A DNA stretch of 37,975 bases, from the NCBI GenBank assembly GCA_947625965.1, contig CANQQO010000013.1, positions 1 through 37,975 of the forward strand, read 5' to 3'. This document shows positions 23,290 to 30,971 of the stretch, in pieces. Source of the stretch: an uncultured Oscillospiraceae bacterium (GTDB lineage Bacteria > Bacillota > Clostridia > Oscillospirales > Oscillospiraceae). Below the pieces are notes generated by a model that worked only from the letters and a program-made list of their open reading frames with translations, was not told the origin of the DNA and did not search any database. A program made the position numbers and the translations under genes. The first letter of the stretch is position 1; every line of letters starts with the position of its first letter.

Positions 23290-23943
23290 TCACACCTCCA
23301 GCCGGTAGCCCATGGTGAAGACGACCTTCAGGCAGTCGTTCCAGCCCACTTTTTTCTTCAGCCGCTGGACGTGCAGCTCCACGGTGCGCGTGCTGTCCGG
23401 GTACTCTCCGCCCCAGACCCGCTCGTAGATCGTGCTTTTGTTCAAAACGATGCCGGGATTCTGAGCGAACAGCAGCAAAATGCCGTATTCCTTCCGGGTC
23501 AGGCTGATGTTCTCCCCGTCCCGGCTGACCTGCATCGTCTCGGTGTTGATGTCCAGCCCGCCCACATGGAGGACCGTGGCCAGCTTGCCGTGGCGGCGGA
23601 GGACCCCCTCCACCCGGGCCAGCAGCTCCAGCACCTCAAAGGGCTTGACGATGTAGTCCTCCGCCCCCATTTTCAGACCCTTCACCCGGTCGCTGACGGC
23701 GTTTTTCGCGGTGATGAAGATCACGGGGGCCCCTTGCTCCCGGAGGTAGTCCATCAGCTCGAAGCCGCTGATCCCGGGGAGCATCACATCCAGTAAAATG
23801 AGGTCGTATTCCTCCTTCTCCACCGCGTCCGCCGCGGCGAGGCCGTCGTAAACACAGTGGCAGACGTAGCCCGCCTTTTTCAGACTCAACCGGAGCAGAT
23901 CGGAGATGGGCTTCTCGTCCTCCACGATTAAAATATTGATCAT
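23290..23943 (-). CDS. OmpR-family response regulator
   Basis: A 217-residue regulator. The receiver domain (1-115) has the acidic pocket in [11 protein letters not shown], phospho-acceptor D52 in [14 protein letters not shown]78 in IFITAKN and K100 in YIVKPFE. The C-terminal winged helix (about 125-217) has [20 protein letters not shown], then YERVWGG and [15 protein letters not shown], the OmpR/PhoB recognition helix. It is the partner of the downstream kinase. The start ATG 23943 has GGAGG nine bases upstream. It lies 43 bp after the HxlR gene on the same strand. The gap holds no convincing promoter, so the two may be cotranscribed. The operon promoter was not identified with confidence. 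Confidence 0.95.
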   Translation of the reverse strand: MINILIVEDEKPISDLLRLSLKKAGYVCHCVYDGLAAADAVEKEEYDLILLDVMLPGISGFELMDYLREQGAPVIFITAKNAVSDRVKGLKMGAEDYIVKPFEVLELLARVEGVLRRHGKLATVLHVGGLDINTETMQVSRDGENISLTRKEYGILLLFAQNPGIVLNKSTIYERVWGGEYPDSTRTVELHVQRLKKKVGWNDCLKVVFTMGYRLEV

Positions 23944-23986
23944 GTTGTATGCCTCCTTTTTTCTGTCAGGATAGCACCCAAAAGCA

Positions 23987-24361
23987 TCATTTTTGCATCA
24001 TGGCCGCCGGAGGATCCCGATCCATCATGAAGCAGCAGGTCTGCATATCCTTGCCCCGGAGGTACTCCGCCCCCCAGTCCCGCATGGCGACCAGGATGGG
24101 CAGCAGACTCTTGCCCAGCTCCGTCAGGGAGTATTCCACCTTGGGCGGGATCACCGGGTACACCTCCCGGAGGACCAGATCGTTCGCCTCCAGTTCCCGG
24201 AGCTGCTGGGTCAGCATTTTGGGGGTAGCGCCGTGGACCAGCCGCCGGAGCTGGGAGAACCGCAGCTTCCTCTCGGACAGGTGCCAGAGGATCAGCGCCT
24301 TGTATTTCCCGCCGATCAGGTCCAGCGTCGCCTCCACGGGGCAGCAATCCGTCATTTGCAT
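23987..24361 (-). CDS. HxlR-family HTH regulator
   Basis: A 124-residue winged-helix protein: [20 protein letters not shown], then [20 protein letters not shown] in pieces, [27 protein letters not shown] and GKSLLPIL. This is a textbook HxlR/YodB/HypR pattern. Several members sense electrophiles or disulfide stress through an N-terminal Cys. Here two Cys sit at residues 5-6, with another CC pair near the C-terminus. The start ATG 24361 is behind GAGGTGA. It is divergent from the copper-type ATPase gene, and a dyad lies over the ATPase promoter. Control of the ATPase and/or the downstream two-component system is plausible but inferred. Confidence 0.9.
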   Translation of the reverse strand: MQMTDCCPVEATLDLIGGKYKALILWHLSERKLRFSQLRRLVHGATPKMLTQQLRELEANDLVLREVYPVIPPKVEYSLTELGKSLLPILVAMRDWGAEYLRGKDMQTCCFMMDRDPPAAMMQK

Positions 24362-24388
24362 GAAATTCACCTCGGTATCAAAAAGGAT

Positions 24389-24413
24389 AGTATTGCACAA
24401 AATAGTGCGTACT
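24389..24413. promoter_or_regulatory. Candidate HxlR operator between hxlR and copA
   Basis: AGTA (24389-24392) and TACT (24410-24413) bracket GCAC and GTGC half-sites, giving a slightly asymmetric dyad. It touches the -35 of the copA promoter, where a repressor would block RNA polymerase. Confidence 0.4.
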
Positions 24414-24440
24414 TGCAATTTGCGAATCGTATGCTACAAT
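24413..24440 (+). promoter_or_regulatory. Promoter of the Cu-type P-ATPase gene
   Basis: -35 TTGCAA (24413-24418), 16-bp spacer, -10 TACAAT (24435-24440). The ATG lies 52 bp downstream at 24492. Confidence 0.7.
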
Positions 24441-24491
24441 AATATCACAAAACAGTCGCGGCGTCAACGCCGCGGAAAGGGGAAATCATCC

Positions 24492-26993
24492 ATGAAGCTG
24501 CGATTCCAGATCACGGGTATGAGCTGCGCCGCTTGCTCCGCCCGGGTGGAGAAGGTCTCCGGCCAGGTGCCGGGCGTGGAGAAGGCGGAGGTCAATCTCC
24601 TGGCCGGGACCATGGCCGTGGAGGCCCGGGACCGCTCCGTGATCCCCGCCATCGTGAAGGCGGTCCAGGACGCCGGCTACGGCGCTATCCCCGAGGGGGA
24701 AAAGCAGACCGCCGCCCCGACTCAGACCCAGGCGCAGGCCCCGGCGGACCAGGCGCTGAAGGAAATGCGGGTCCGGATCATCGGCTCGGCCATCCTGCTG
24801 GTGATCTTGATGTACTTTACCATGGGCCATATGATGGGCCTTCCCGTGCCCCACTGGTATCATGGCCGGGAGAACGCCCTGGTGGGGGCGCTGCTCCAAT
24901 TTTTCCTGACCCTGCCCATTGTCTATCTCAACCGGGTATACTATACCCGGGGCCTGAAGGCCCTGTGGAAGCGGGCGCCCAATATGGATTCCCTCATCGC
25001 CGTGGGCTCCCTGGCGGCCCTGATCTATGGGATCGCGGCCCTGTTCCGGATGTCCTGGGCCATGGGCCACGGGGACTGGGACACGGTGACCAGGTATTCC
25101 GAAAATCTCTACTTTGAGTCCGCCGCCACCATCCTGACCCTCATCACCCTGGGCAAGTATCTTGAGACCCGGGCCAAGGGCCGGACCGGCGACGCCATCC
25201 GCCAGCTCATGGACCTGAGCCCCAAGACGGCCTCGGTCCGCCGGGGGGACGCCGTCGTGGAGGTCCCCGTGGAGGAGGTCCGGGTGGGGGACACGGTGGT
25301 AGTCCGTTCCGGCGGCAGCATCCCCGTGGACGGCACGGTCCTCTCCGGCCGGGCCTCCGTGGATCAGAGCGCCCTCACCGGCGAGAGCGTCCCCGTGGAG
25401 AAGGAGCCCGGGGACACGGTGGCCGCCGCCACCATCAACACCGAGGGCTACCTGGAATTTCGGGCGGATAAGGTGGGCGAGGATACCACCCTGGCCCAGG
25501 TCATCCGCATGGTGGAGGAGGCCGGCGGCTCCAAGGCCCCCATCGCCCGCCTGGCGGACAAGATCGCCGGCGTCTTCGTGCCGGTGGTCATGACCATCGC
25601 GGCGGCGGCTTTCCTGGTCTGGATGATCGCGGGGCAGACCCTGGAGTTCTCCCTGACTACCGCCATTTCCGTGCTGGTCATCTCCTGCCCCTGCGCCTTG
25701 GGCCTGGCCACGCCCGTGGCCATCATGGTGGGCACCGGCCAGGGGGCCAGAATGGGCGTCCTGTTCAAAAACGCGGAGGCCCTGGAAAACCTGCACCGCG
25801 TGGACACCGTGGTCCTGGACAAGACCGGCACCCTGACCACCGGCAAGCCGGCGGTGACGGATATCCTCCCCGCCCAAATGGAGGAGGAGGCCCTGCTTTC
25901 CCTGGCTGCGGCCCTGGAAGAAAAGTCCGAGCATCCCTTTGCCAAGGCCATTCTGGCCCGCCAGGGGGAGGCCCCCCATCCTTCGGCCCAGGACTTCGAG
26001 ACGCTGCCGGGCCGGGGCGTGGCTGGGACCGTGGACGGAAAGCGCTTTTTCGGCGGCAACCGCCGCCTGATGGAGGAGCTGGGCGTCCAGGTCCCCGACC
26101 TGCCGGAGCTGGCGGAGCGGGGCAAGACCCCCCTCTACTTCGCCTCCCAGGACGGCGTCTACCTGGGGGCCATCGCGGCGGCGGACGTGCTCAAGCCCGA
26201 TTCCGTGGCCGCAGTCAAGGCCATGCGGTCCCTGGGCCTGGAGACGGTCATGCTCACGGGCGACAATGAACGCACCGCCAAGGCCATCGCCTCCGCCGCC
26301 GGCATCACCCAGGTGGTCTCCGACGTTCTTCCCGGCGACAAGGCCGGCGCCGTAGAGAAGCTCCAGAAGGCGGGCCACCGGGTCCTGATGGTGGGCGACG
26401 GCATCAACGACGCCCCCGCCCTGGTCACCGCCGACGTGGGCATGGCCATCGGCGCGGGCACGGACATCGCCATGGAATCTGCGGACGTGGTCCTGATGCA
26501 GGGCTCGCTGTCCTGCGTCGGCAGCGCCGTGGAGCTGAGCCGGGCCACCATCCGAAACATTCGGGAGAATCTGTTCTGGGCCTTTTTCTACAACACCCTG
26601 GGCATTCCCATTGCCGCCGGCGTGCTGTATCCGGCCTTCCATTTGCAACTGAGTCCCATGCTGGGCGCGGCGGCCATGAGCCTGAGCTCCGTGTTTGTGG
26701 TGTCCAACGCCCTGCGGCTCCGTCTATTTCGTCCGAAAACCGCTCTCGCGGTGGGAAATAAGGCCCCAAAGGCCAAAATCAAGGAGGAAAAAACTATGGA
26801 AACAACGATCAAGGTAAACGGCATGATGTGCGGCCACTGCAAGGCCACCGTGGAAAAGGCCTGCATGGCGGTCCCCGGCGCCCAGGCCGCGGAGGCGGAC
26901 CTGGAAAAGAAGCAGGTGACCGTGAAGGGTACCGCCGACCCCGAGGCCCTGAAGAAGGCCATCACCGACGCCGGTTACGAAGTGGCCGGCTGA
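24492..26993 (+). CDS. copA: Cu(I)-type P1B-ATPase with N-terminal HMA and fused C-terminal CopZ-like domain
   Basis: An 833-residue heavy-metal P-type ATPase that pumps Cu(I) out of the cell. In order: an HMA domain with GMSCAAC (residues 9-15), eight membrane helices, the actuator loop [15 protein letters not shown], the membrane metal site CPC (about 399-401) in [13 protein letters not shown], the phosphorylated D443 in [13 protein letters not shown], the nucleotide-site SEHPFAKAI, the hinge [12 protein letters not shown], and in the last helices YNTLGIP and [11 protein letters not shown], diagnostic of Cu(I) pumps. Unusually, a second HMA (GMMCGHC) follows at about 769-833, joined by a Lys-rich linker. 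It has its own AAGGAGG and ATG (26796). The start is ATG 24492. The gene is followed after one base by a hydrolase gene. Confidence 0.93.
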   Translation: MKLRFQITGMSCAACSARVEKVSGQVPGVEKAEVNLLAGTMAVEARDRSVIPAIVKAVQDAGYGAIPEGEKQTAAPTQTQAQAPADQALKEMRVRIIGSAILLVILMYFTMGHMMGLPVPHWYHGRENALVGALLQFFLTLPIVYLNRVYYTRGLKALWKRAPNMDSLIAVGSLAALIYGIAALFRMSWAMGHGDWDTVTRYSENLYFESAATILTLITLGKYLETRAKGRTGDAIRQLMDLSPKTASVRRGDAVVEVPVEEVRVGDTVVVRSGGSIPVDGTVLSGRASVDQSALTGESVPVEKEPGDTVAAATINTEGYLEFRADKVGEDTTLAQVIRMVEEAGGSKAPIARLADKIAGVFVPVVMTIAAAAFLVWMIAGQTLEFSLTTAISVLVISCPCALGLATPVAIMVGTGQGARMGVLFKNAEALENLHRVDTVVLDKTGTLTTGKPAVTDILPAQMEEEALLSLAAALEEKSEHPFAKAILARQGEAPHPSAQDFETLPGRGVAGTVDGKRFFGGNRRLMEELGVQVPDLPELAERGKTPLYFASQDGVYLGAIAAADVLKPDSVAAVKAMRSLGLETVMLTGDNERTAKAIASAAGITQVVSDVLPGDKAGAVEKLQKAGHRVLMVGDGINDAPALVTADVGMAIGAGTDIAMESADVVLMQGSLSCVGSAVELSRATIRNIRENLFWAFFYNTLGIPIAAGVLYPAFHLQLSPMLGAAAMSLSSVFVVSNALRLRLFRPKTALAVGNKAPKAKIKEEKTMETTIKVNGMMCGHCKATVEKACMAVPGAQAAEADLEKKQVTVKGTADPEALKKAITDAGYEVAG
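26781..26990 (+). CDS. Internal in-frame CopZ-like copper chaperone, candidate separate product
   Basis: Inside the 3' end of the ATPase gene, AAGGAGG (26781-26787) stands 8 bases before ATG 26796, in the same frame. From there the reading gives a complete 65-residue HMA protein, MET...[17 protein letters not shown], ending DAGYEVAG. It has the length, MxCxxC motif and fold pattern of free CopZ chaperones. The preceding linker ([13 protein letters not shown]) contains no stop. Ribosomes could therefore make both a CopA-CopZ fusion and free CopZ. The coordinates include the ribosome site; the coding part is 26796-26990. Whether the internal start is used is inferred, not shown. Confidence 0.6.
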
Positions 26994-26994
26994 T

Positions 26995-27945
26995 ATGCGG
27001 AGAGAGTTTTACTACAATTCCTGTGGCGCGGGCCGCATCCACGCCTGGCGCTGGGTGCCGGAGGGCAAACCGAAGGCGGTCATGCAAATCGTCCATGGCA
27101 TCTCCGAGCACTCCGCCCGGTATGAGGAATTTGCCGGTTATCTCAATGGCCTGGGCTTCCTGGTGGTAGCCCAGGACCATATGGGCCATGGCCGGTCCAT
27201 CGGGGAGGACGGGCTCCACGGCTATTTCCACGGAGGCTGGTTCTCGGCGGTGGAGGACACCTACCAACTCCTGGACCGGACCCGCATGGACTATCCGGAC
27301 CTGCCCTATATCCTCTTCGGCCACTCCATGGGATCCTTCCTGGTCCGGAGCATCCTGGCCGAGCACCCGGACAGCGGCATTTCCGGCTGCATCCTCTGCG
27401 GCACAGCCTGGGAGAATCCGGCGCTGCTGCGCCTGGCCCTGCCGGCCTGCGAGGCGTTCTGCCTGCTGGACGGGGAGCGGACCCCCAATCCCGTGCTGGA
27501 AAGCCTGGTATTCGGAGGCTACAACCGGCGGATCAAAGATCCCCTGACCGTCTACGACTGGATCAACACCCAGCGCGACGAGGTGGACGGCTTCGTCTCG
27601 GACCCCCTCTGCGGCTTCATCGTCAGCGGCGGGCTCATGCGGGATATGCTCACGGGCTTGGAGTTCATCCAGCGCCGGGACACCCTGGCGGCCATGAACA
27701 AGGACCTGCCGGTCCTCTTTATCTCCGGCGCCGACGATCCGGTGGGCGCCTACGGCCGGGGCGTGACCCGCGCGGCCACGGCCTTCCAAAAGGCGGGCAT
27801 GAAAAACGTCACCGAGCAGCTCTTTCCCAACGCCCGCCACGAGCTGCTGCGGGAGGCCCAGAAGGGCAGCGTCTACGCCTACGTGACCAACTGGATGTCC
27901 GCCCAGGCGGGGACGCCCAATCAAAGAGAAAATTCTCTGAATTAG
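26995..27945 (+). CDS. Alpha/beta hydrolase of the monoacylglycerol-lipase/lysophospholipase type
   Basis: A 316-residue serine hydrolase. It has an oxyanion-region IVHGISEHSARYEEFAGYL, then VAQDHMGHGRS, the nucleophile S111 in LFGHSMGSF, the acid in FISGADDPVG near residue 240, and the His in NARHELLRE near 280. The set matches Hydrolase_4 (serine aminopeptidase S33 / monoglyceride lipase). The substrate is probably a lipid ester, unproven. The gene has no signal peptide and is probably cytosolic. It starts at ATG 26995, one base after the ATPase stop. No clear ribosome site is present, so translation probably depends on coupling to copA. Confidence 0.88.
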   Translation: MRREFYYNSCGAGRIHAWRWVPEGKPKAVMQIVHGISEHSARYEEFAGYLNGLGFLVVAQDHMGHGRSIGEDGLHGYFHGGWFSAVEDTYQLLDRTRMDYPDLPYILFGHSMGSFLVRSILAEHPDSGISGCILCGTAWENPALLRLALPACEAFCLLDGERTPNPVLESLVFGGYNRRIKDPLTVYDWINTQRDEVDGFVSDPLCGFIVSGGLMRDMLTGLEFIQRRDTLAAMNKDLPVLFISGADDPVGAYGRGVTRAATAFQKAGMKNVTEQLFPNARHELLREAQKGSVYAYVTNWMSAQAGTPNQRENSLN

Positions 27946-27977
27946 TCCAATATTTTGGACCATATATGTGATAGAAT
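27925..27977 (+). promoter_or_regulatory. Palindromes and extended -10 before the small ORF/truA unit
   Basis: Two perfect short dyads stand in tandem: AGAGAA-N2-TTCTCT (27925-27938) and GTCCAA-N4-TTGGAC (27945-27960). TG-A-TAGAAT (27969-27977) follows, an extended -10. No good -35 is seen. This may be a regulated promoter for the operon starting at 28015. Confidence 0.4.
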
Positions 27978-28014
27978 ACAGCCAGAAAAACAAAAGCGAA
28001 AGGGTTTGATGGTC

Positions 28015-28143
28015 ATGTATTCGATTCGTTATGCTCATGGACACATTCAGGTTTACGACAAAGACGGCAACTTCCTGTTCTCCGCAGACAACGAGCGGGA
28101 AGTGCGGGAGGAGTTGGAGGCCGATGCGGAATCTGCGGCTTGA
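28015..28143 (+). CDS. Small conserved-looking protein, 42 residues, unknown function
   Basis: A short gene beginning at ATG 28015 with AAAGGG about 10 bases upstream; ATG 28009 is too close to the site. The product starts YSIRYAHGHIQVYDKDG and continues NFLFSADNEREVREELEAD. This gives two beta-strands and an acidic helix, a pattern I associate with small Clostridial proteins but cannot name. It has no signal, Cys or membrane helix. It overlaps truA by 20 bases, so translational coupling to truA is likely and supports it being real. It could also act mainly as a leader for truA. Confidence 0.6.
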   Translation: MYSIRYAHGHIQVYDKDGNFLFSADNEREVREELEADAESAA

Positions 28144-28858
28144 TCTGTGCTATGACGGGACCCGTTATTCCGGCTGGCAGCGCCTGGGGGGCGCGGAAAG
28201 CACCCTCCAGGGCAAATTGGAGGGGACCCTCTCCCGGATCCTGGGGGAGGAGATCGCCGTCTCCGGCAGCGGCCGCACCGACGCCGGTGTCCACGCGCTG
28301 GGCCAGGTGGCGAATTTCCACTGTCACAGTCAGATGCCCCCGGAGGAAATTCTGACCCAGCTCCGGCGGTATTTGCCGGAGGATATCGGCATATATTCCT
28401 GCCGGGAGGTTCCTGACCGGTTCCACGCCCGCCTCAACGCCAGGACCAAGACCTACCGCTACCGCATTTGGAACAGCGAGGCCCCCTGCGTCTTTCAGCG
28501 CCGCTACGTGACAATTTTTCCTACGCCTCTGGACGAAAAAGCCATGGCCCGGGCGGCGGCCCATTTCCTGGGGGAGCATGATTTTTCCGCCTTCTGCCTG
28601 AACAAGGGCAAGAAGCGCTCCACCCTCCGCCGTATTGACCGCCTGAGTGTGGAGCGGCTGGGAGAGGAAATCCGGATCACCGTCACCGGCGACGGCTTTT
28701 TGTACGGCATGGTCCGCATCCTGGCGGGGACGCTGATGGAGGTGGGCCTGGGAAGACGGGACCCGGACAGCATCCCGTCCCTCTTCGGAGCGAAGCGGGC
28801 CCTGGCGGGTCCTTTGGCCCCTGCCTCGGGGCTGTGCCTCATGGAGGTGACCTATTGA
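28124..28858 (+). CDS. truA: tRNA pseudouridine(38-40) synthase
   Basis: A 244-residue TruA, the standard length, which makes pseudouridine at positions 38-40 of the tRNA anticodon arm. Visible motifs: LCYDGTRYSGWQR, the catalytic D53 in GSGRTDAGVHALGQVANF, FHARLNARTKTYRYRIWN, the HDFSAFC segment, and the C-terminal GDGFLYGMVRILAGTLMEVG. The start ATG 28124 lies inside the small upstream ORF. The TGA stop overlaps the TTG start of the next gene (TTGA), so three genes are chained by overlaps. Confidence 0.93.
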   Translation: MRNLRLDLCYDGTRYSGWQRLGGAESTLQGKLEGTLSRILGEEIAVSGSGRTDAGVHALGQVANFHCHSQMPPEEILTQLRRYLPEDIGIYSCREVPDRFHARLNARTKTYRYRIWNSEAPCVFQRRYVTIFPTPLDEKAMARAAAHFLGEHDFSAFCLNKGKKRSTLRRIDRLSVERLGEEIRITVTGDGFLYGMVRILAGTLMEVGLGRRDPDSIPSLFGAKRALAGPLAPASGLCLMEVTY

Positions 28859-29205
28859 ACATCCAGATTTTTGGCCGGAGCAAATGCTTCGACACCAAGA
28901 AGGCCCAGCGCTGGTTCAAGGAGCGGCGGATCCCCTTCCAATACGTGGACTTGGACCGCTACGGCCTGTCGGGTCGGGAATTTGACAGCGTTCTGGCCGC
29001 TGTGGGCGGCATCGACAACCTCATCGACTATGACGGCAAGCGGGAGGAGATCGCCCTCCTGCGTTACATGGACGACCGCCGGGCCAAGGAGGACCGGGTC
29101 TTCGACGACCCCAGGCTCATGCGGACCCCCATCGTCCGCAGCGGCCGCCAGGCCACGGTAGGCTACCGCCCGGAAGTCTGGCAGCAATGGCTGTCGGGCG
29201 CCTGA
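28855..29205 (+). CDS. ArsC/Spx-like thioredoxin-fold protein (YffB type)
   Basis: A 116-residue protein of the arsenate reductase/Spx superfamily: IQIFGRSKCFDTKKAQRWF with a single N-terminal Cys (C11), IPFQYVDLDRYGLSGREF, IDYDGKREEIALLRY, and the cis-Pro segment RTPIVRSGRQATVGY. It lacks both the CxxC redox switch of Spx and the NPxCGTSRN loop of classical ArsC, so true arsenate reduction is doubtful. A small thiol oxidoreductase is the safer name. The start is TTG 28855, eight or so bases after GGAGGTG and overlapping the truA stop. It is the last gene of its unit, with a terminator about 150 bp downstream. Confidence 0.85.
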   Translation: MNIQIFGRSKCFDTKKAQRWFKERRIPFQYVDLDRYGLSGREFDSVLAAVGGIDNLIDYDGKREEIALLRYMDDRRAKEDRVFDDPRLMRTPIVRSGRQATVGYRPEVWQQWLSGA

Positions 29206-29357
29206 GCCCCTCCCCGGCGGCTCCAGGCAGCGCTCTTCCGCCGGAAATTCGGGAGAGAAAGGGACTTTATTGGCAGATCCTTCCTTTCCGCCAAAACTTT
29301 TCCGTCCCGGCCTTTGCCGGCGGATCCAGAGCATTCATAGCGCAAAGCGTCACGAAA

Positions 29358-29400
29358 GCGGTTCCCCAAAGCGGGGGAACCGCATATTTTGTGTTTTTTT
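29358..29400 (+). terminator. Intrinsic terminator after the ArsC/Spx-like gene
   Basis: GCGGTTCCCC (29358-29367) pairs perfectly with GGGGAACCGC (29374-29383) over a 6-nt loop, followed by ATATTTTGTGTTTTTTT. The 152 bases between the gene end (29205) and the stem hold nothing recognisable. Confidence 0.85.
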
Positions 29401-29462
29401 GGAAAAATGGAAAAGATTGTTCTTGCAAAACCCACAAAAAAGTGGTATCCTAAGGAGGCATT

Positions 29463-30971
29463 ATGACCAAAATCCTGGAATCCGTCAATGGCTTTGTCTG
29501 GGGCGCGCCGGCCCTGGCGCTGATTTTGGGCGTGGGGCTGACTTTGAGCATTGCTACGGGCTTCGCCCAACTGACCCTGTTTCCCCGGGCGCTGCGGGAG
29601 TTCTTTTCCAAGCTCCTGAGCCGGGGCGGGGAAGGGGAGGGGGTGTCCCCCTTCCAGGCGCTTTGCACAGCCCTGGCAGCCACCGTGGGCACCGGGAACC
29701 TGGCCGGCGTGGCGGGAGCCATCGCCATCGGCGGCCCCGGGGCCATCTTCTGGATGTGGATCTGCGGGATCCTGGGCATGATGACCAAATTCGCCGAAAC
29801 CGTCCTGGCGGTCCGCTACCGGCAGCGTTCCGGCGGCGAGTACGTGGGCGGACCCATGTATATGATCCGCAACGGCCTGGGGGAAAAGTGGAACGGCCTG
29901 GCTATGGCCTACTGCTTCTTCGGCGTCGTCGCCGCCTTCGGCGTGGGCAACGCCACCCAGATCAATGCGGTCGTCACAGGCTTCAACTCCGTGCTGACCT
30001 ACTTTGGCGGGGAACCCAGTGGGAAAGGGGACCTGGTCCTGGGCGCGGTCCTGGCAGTCCTGGTGGCGGGAATGCTCCTGGGCGGCGCCAGGCGCATCGG
30101 CCAGGCGGCGGAGCTGCTGGTGCCCTTCGCTGCGGCGGGGTACCTGCTGCTGGGCGCCGGGGTGCTGATCTGCAACGCCTCCGCCATCCCGGGAGCCTTC
30201 CGGGCCATTGTCGTGGGGGCCTTTTCCCCCGCCGCCGTCACCGGCGGGGTCCTGGGCTCCTCCTTCCGGGCCCTCCGGGTGGGGGTGTCCCGGGGCGTCT
30301 TCACCAATGAGGCGGGCATGGGCACCGCCTCCATCGCCCACGCAGGAGCCAATGTCTCCCATCCCTGTGAGCAGGGGCTCATGGGCATCATGGAGGTGTT
30401 TCTGGATACCATCGTCATCTGCACCATGACGGCCCTGGTGATCCTCTGCTCCGGCGTTCCCATTCCCTACGGCCAGAATGCGGGACTGGAGTTGACCACA
30501 CTGGCCTTTTCCAAGGTCTACGGCGGCTGGGTCGCCCTGCCTATGGCAGCAGCGGTGTGCTGCTTCGCCTTCGCCACGGTGCTGGGCTGGGGGCTCTACG
30601 GGGCGAGGTGCGCTGAATATCTCTTTGGCCGTCCCATGTGGAAGCCCTTCGCCGTCCTCCAGGCCGGGACGGTGCTGTTGGGAGCGGTGCTGAAAACCGG
30701 CACGGTCTGGCTCCTTTCCGAGACCGTCAACGGTCTTATGGCCATTCCCAATTTGATCGCTCTGGCGGGGCTGAGTCCCGTGCTCATCGCTCTGACCAAC
30801 GAATATAAACGAATCTTAAAGACAGGGAGCGCTGCTCCCGGAGGTACTTATGCAAATATCCATCAACGCCAATCGCTGCGAACCCTCTCCCATGCGGAAA
30901 TTTCATCCGCTGGCGGTGGCGGCCGAGAAAAAGGGAAGAAAAATCTACCATCTGAACATCGGTCAGCCTGA
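29463..30971 (+). CDS. AGCS-family Na+ (or H+)/alanine-glycine symporter
   Basis: A 502-residue amino-acid carrier of the AlsT/DagA group, with about eleven membrane helices. Signatures: VWGAPALALILGVGLTLSIATGF, ALCTALAATVGTGNLAGVAG, IGGPGAIFWMWICGILGMMTKFAET in pieces, GGPMYMIRNGLG, and FTNEAGMGTASIAHAGA. It brings in alanine, glycine or similar amino acids with Na+. The start ATG 29463 has AAGGAGG. The end is odd: after EYKRILKTG, where family proteins stop, about 50 hydrophilic residues follow and the frame runs 122 bases into the aminotransferase gene. Both other frames have TAA just there (30806 and 30817), so a small indel may have removed the natural stop. Confidence 0.88.
   Translation: MTKILESVNGFVWGAPALALILGVGLTLSIATGFAQLTLFPRALREFFSKLLSRGGEGEGVSPFQALCTALAATVGTGNLAGVAGAIAIGGPGAIFWMWICGILGMMTKFAETVLAVRYRQRSGGEYVGGPMYMIRNGLGEKWNGLAMAYCFFGVVAAFGVGNATQINAVVTGFNSVLTYFGGEPSGKGDLVLGAVLAVLVAGMLLGGARRIGQAAELLVPFAAAGYLLLGAGVLICNASAIPGAFRAIVVGAFSPAAVTGGVLGSSFRALRVGVSRGVFTNEAGMGTASIAHAGANVSHPCEQGLMGIMEVFLDTIVICTMTALVILCSGVPIPYGQNAGLELTTLAFSKVYGGWVALPMAAAVCCFAFATVLGWGLYGARCAEYLFGRPMWKPFAVLQAGTVLLGAVLKTGTVWLLSETVNGLMAIPNLIALAGLSPVLIALTNEYKRILKTGSAAPGGTYANIHQRQSLRTLSHAEISSAGGGGREKGKKNLPSEHRSA
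30825..30839 (+). other. Hairpin at the AGCS/aminotransferase junction
   Basis: GGGAGC (30825-30830) pairs with GCTCCC (30834-30839) over a 3-nt loop, immediately before the GGAGG (30840-30844) of the aminotransferase. It has the look of an intergenic hairpin, although the AGCS reading frame runs through it. Confidence 0.45.

Noticed and set aside
24486-26648. Long minus-strand open frame opposite copA
   Set aside because: It mirrors the ATPase gene; the composition is low-complexity and has no known motif.
28855-29205. Arsenate resistance function for the ArsC-like gene
   Set aside because: The classical ArsC anion loop is missing and no arsenic pump or ArsR is present.
29423-29451. Promoter-like TTGCAA-N17-TATCCT before the AGCS gene
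   Set aside because: The start site would fall at about 29458, within or after the ribosome site, leaving no usable leader. The real promoter was not found.
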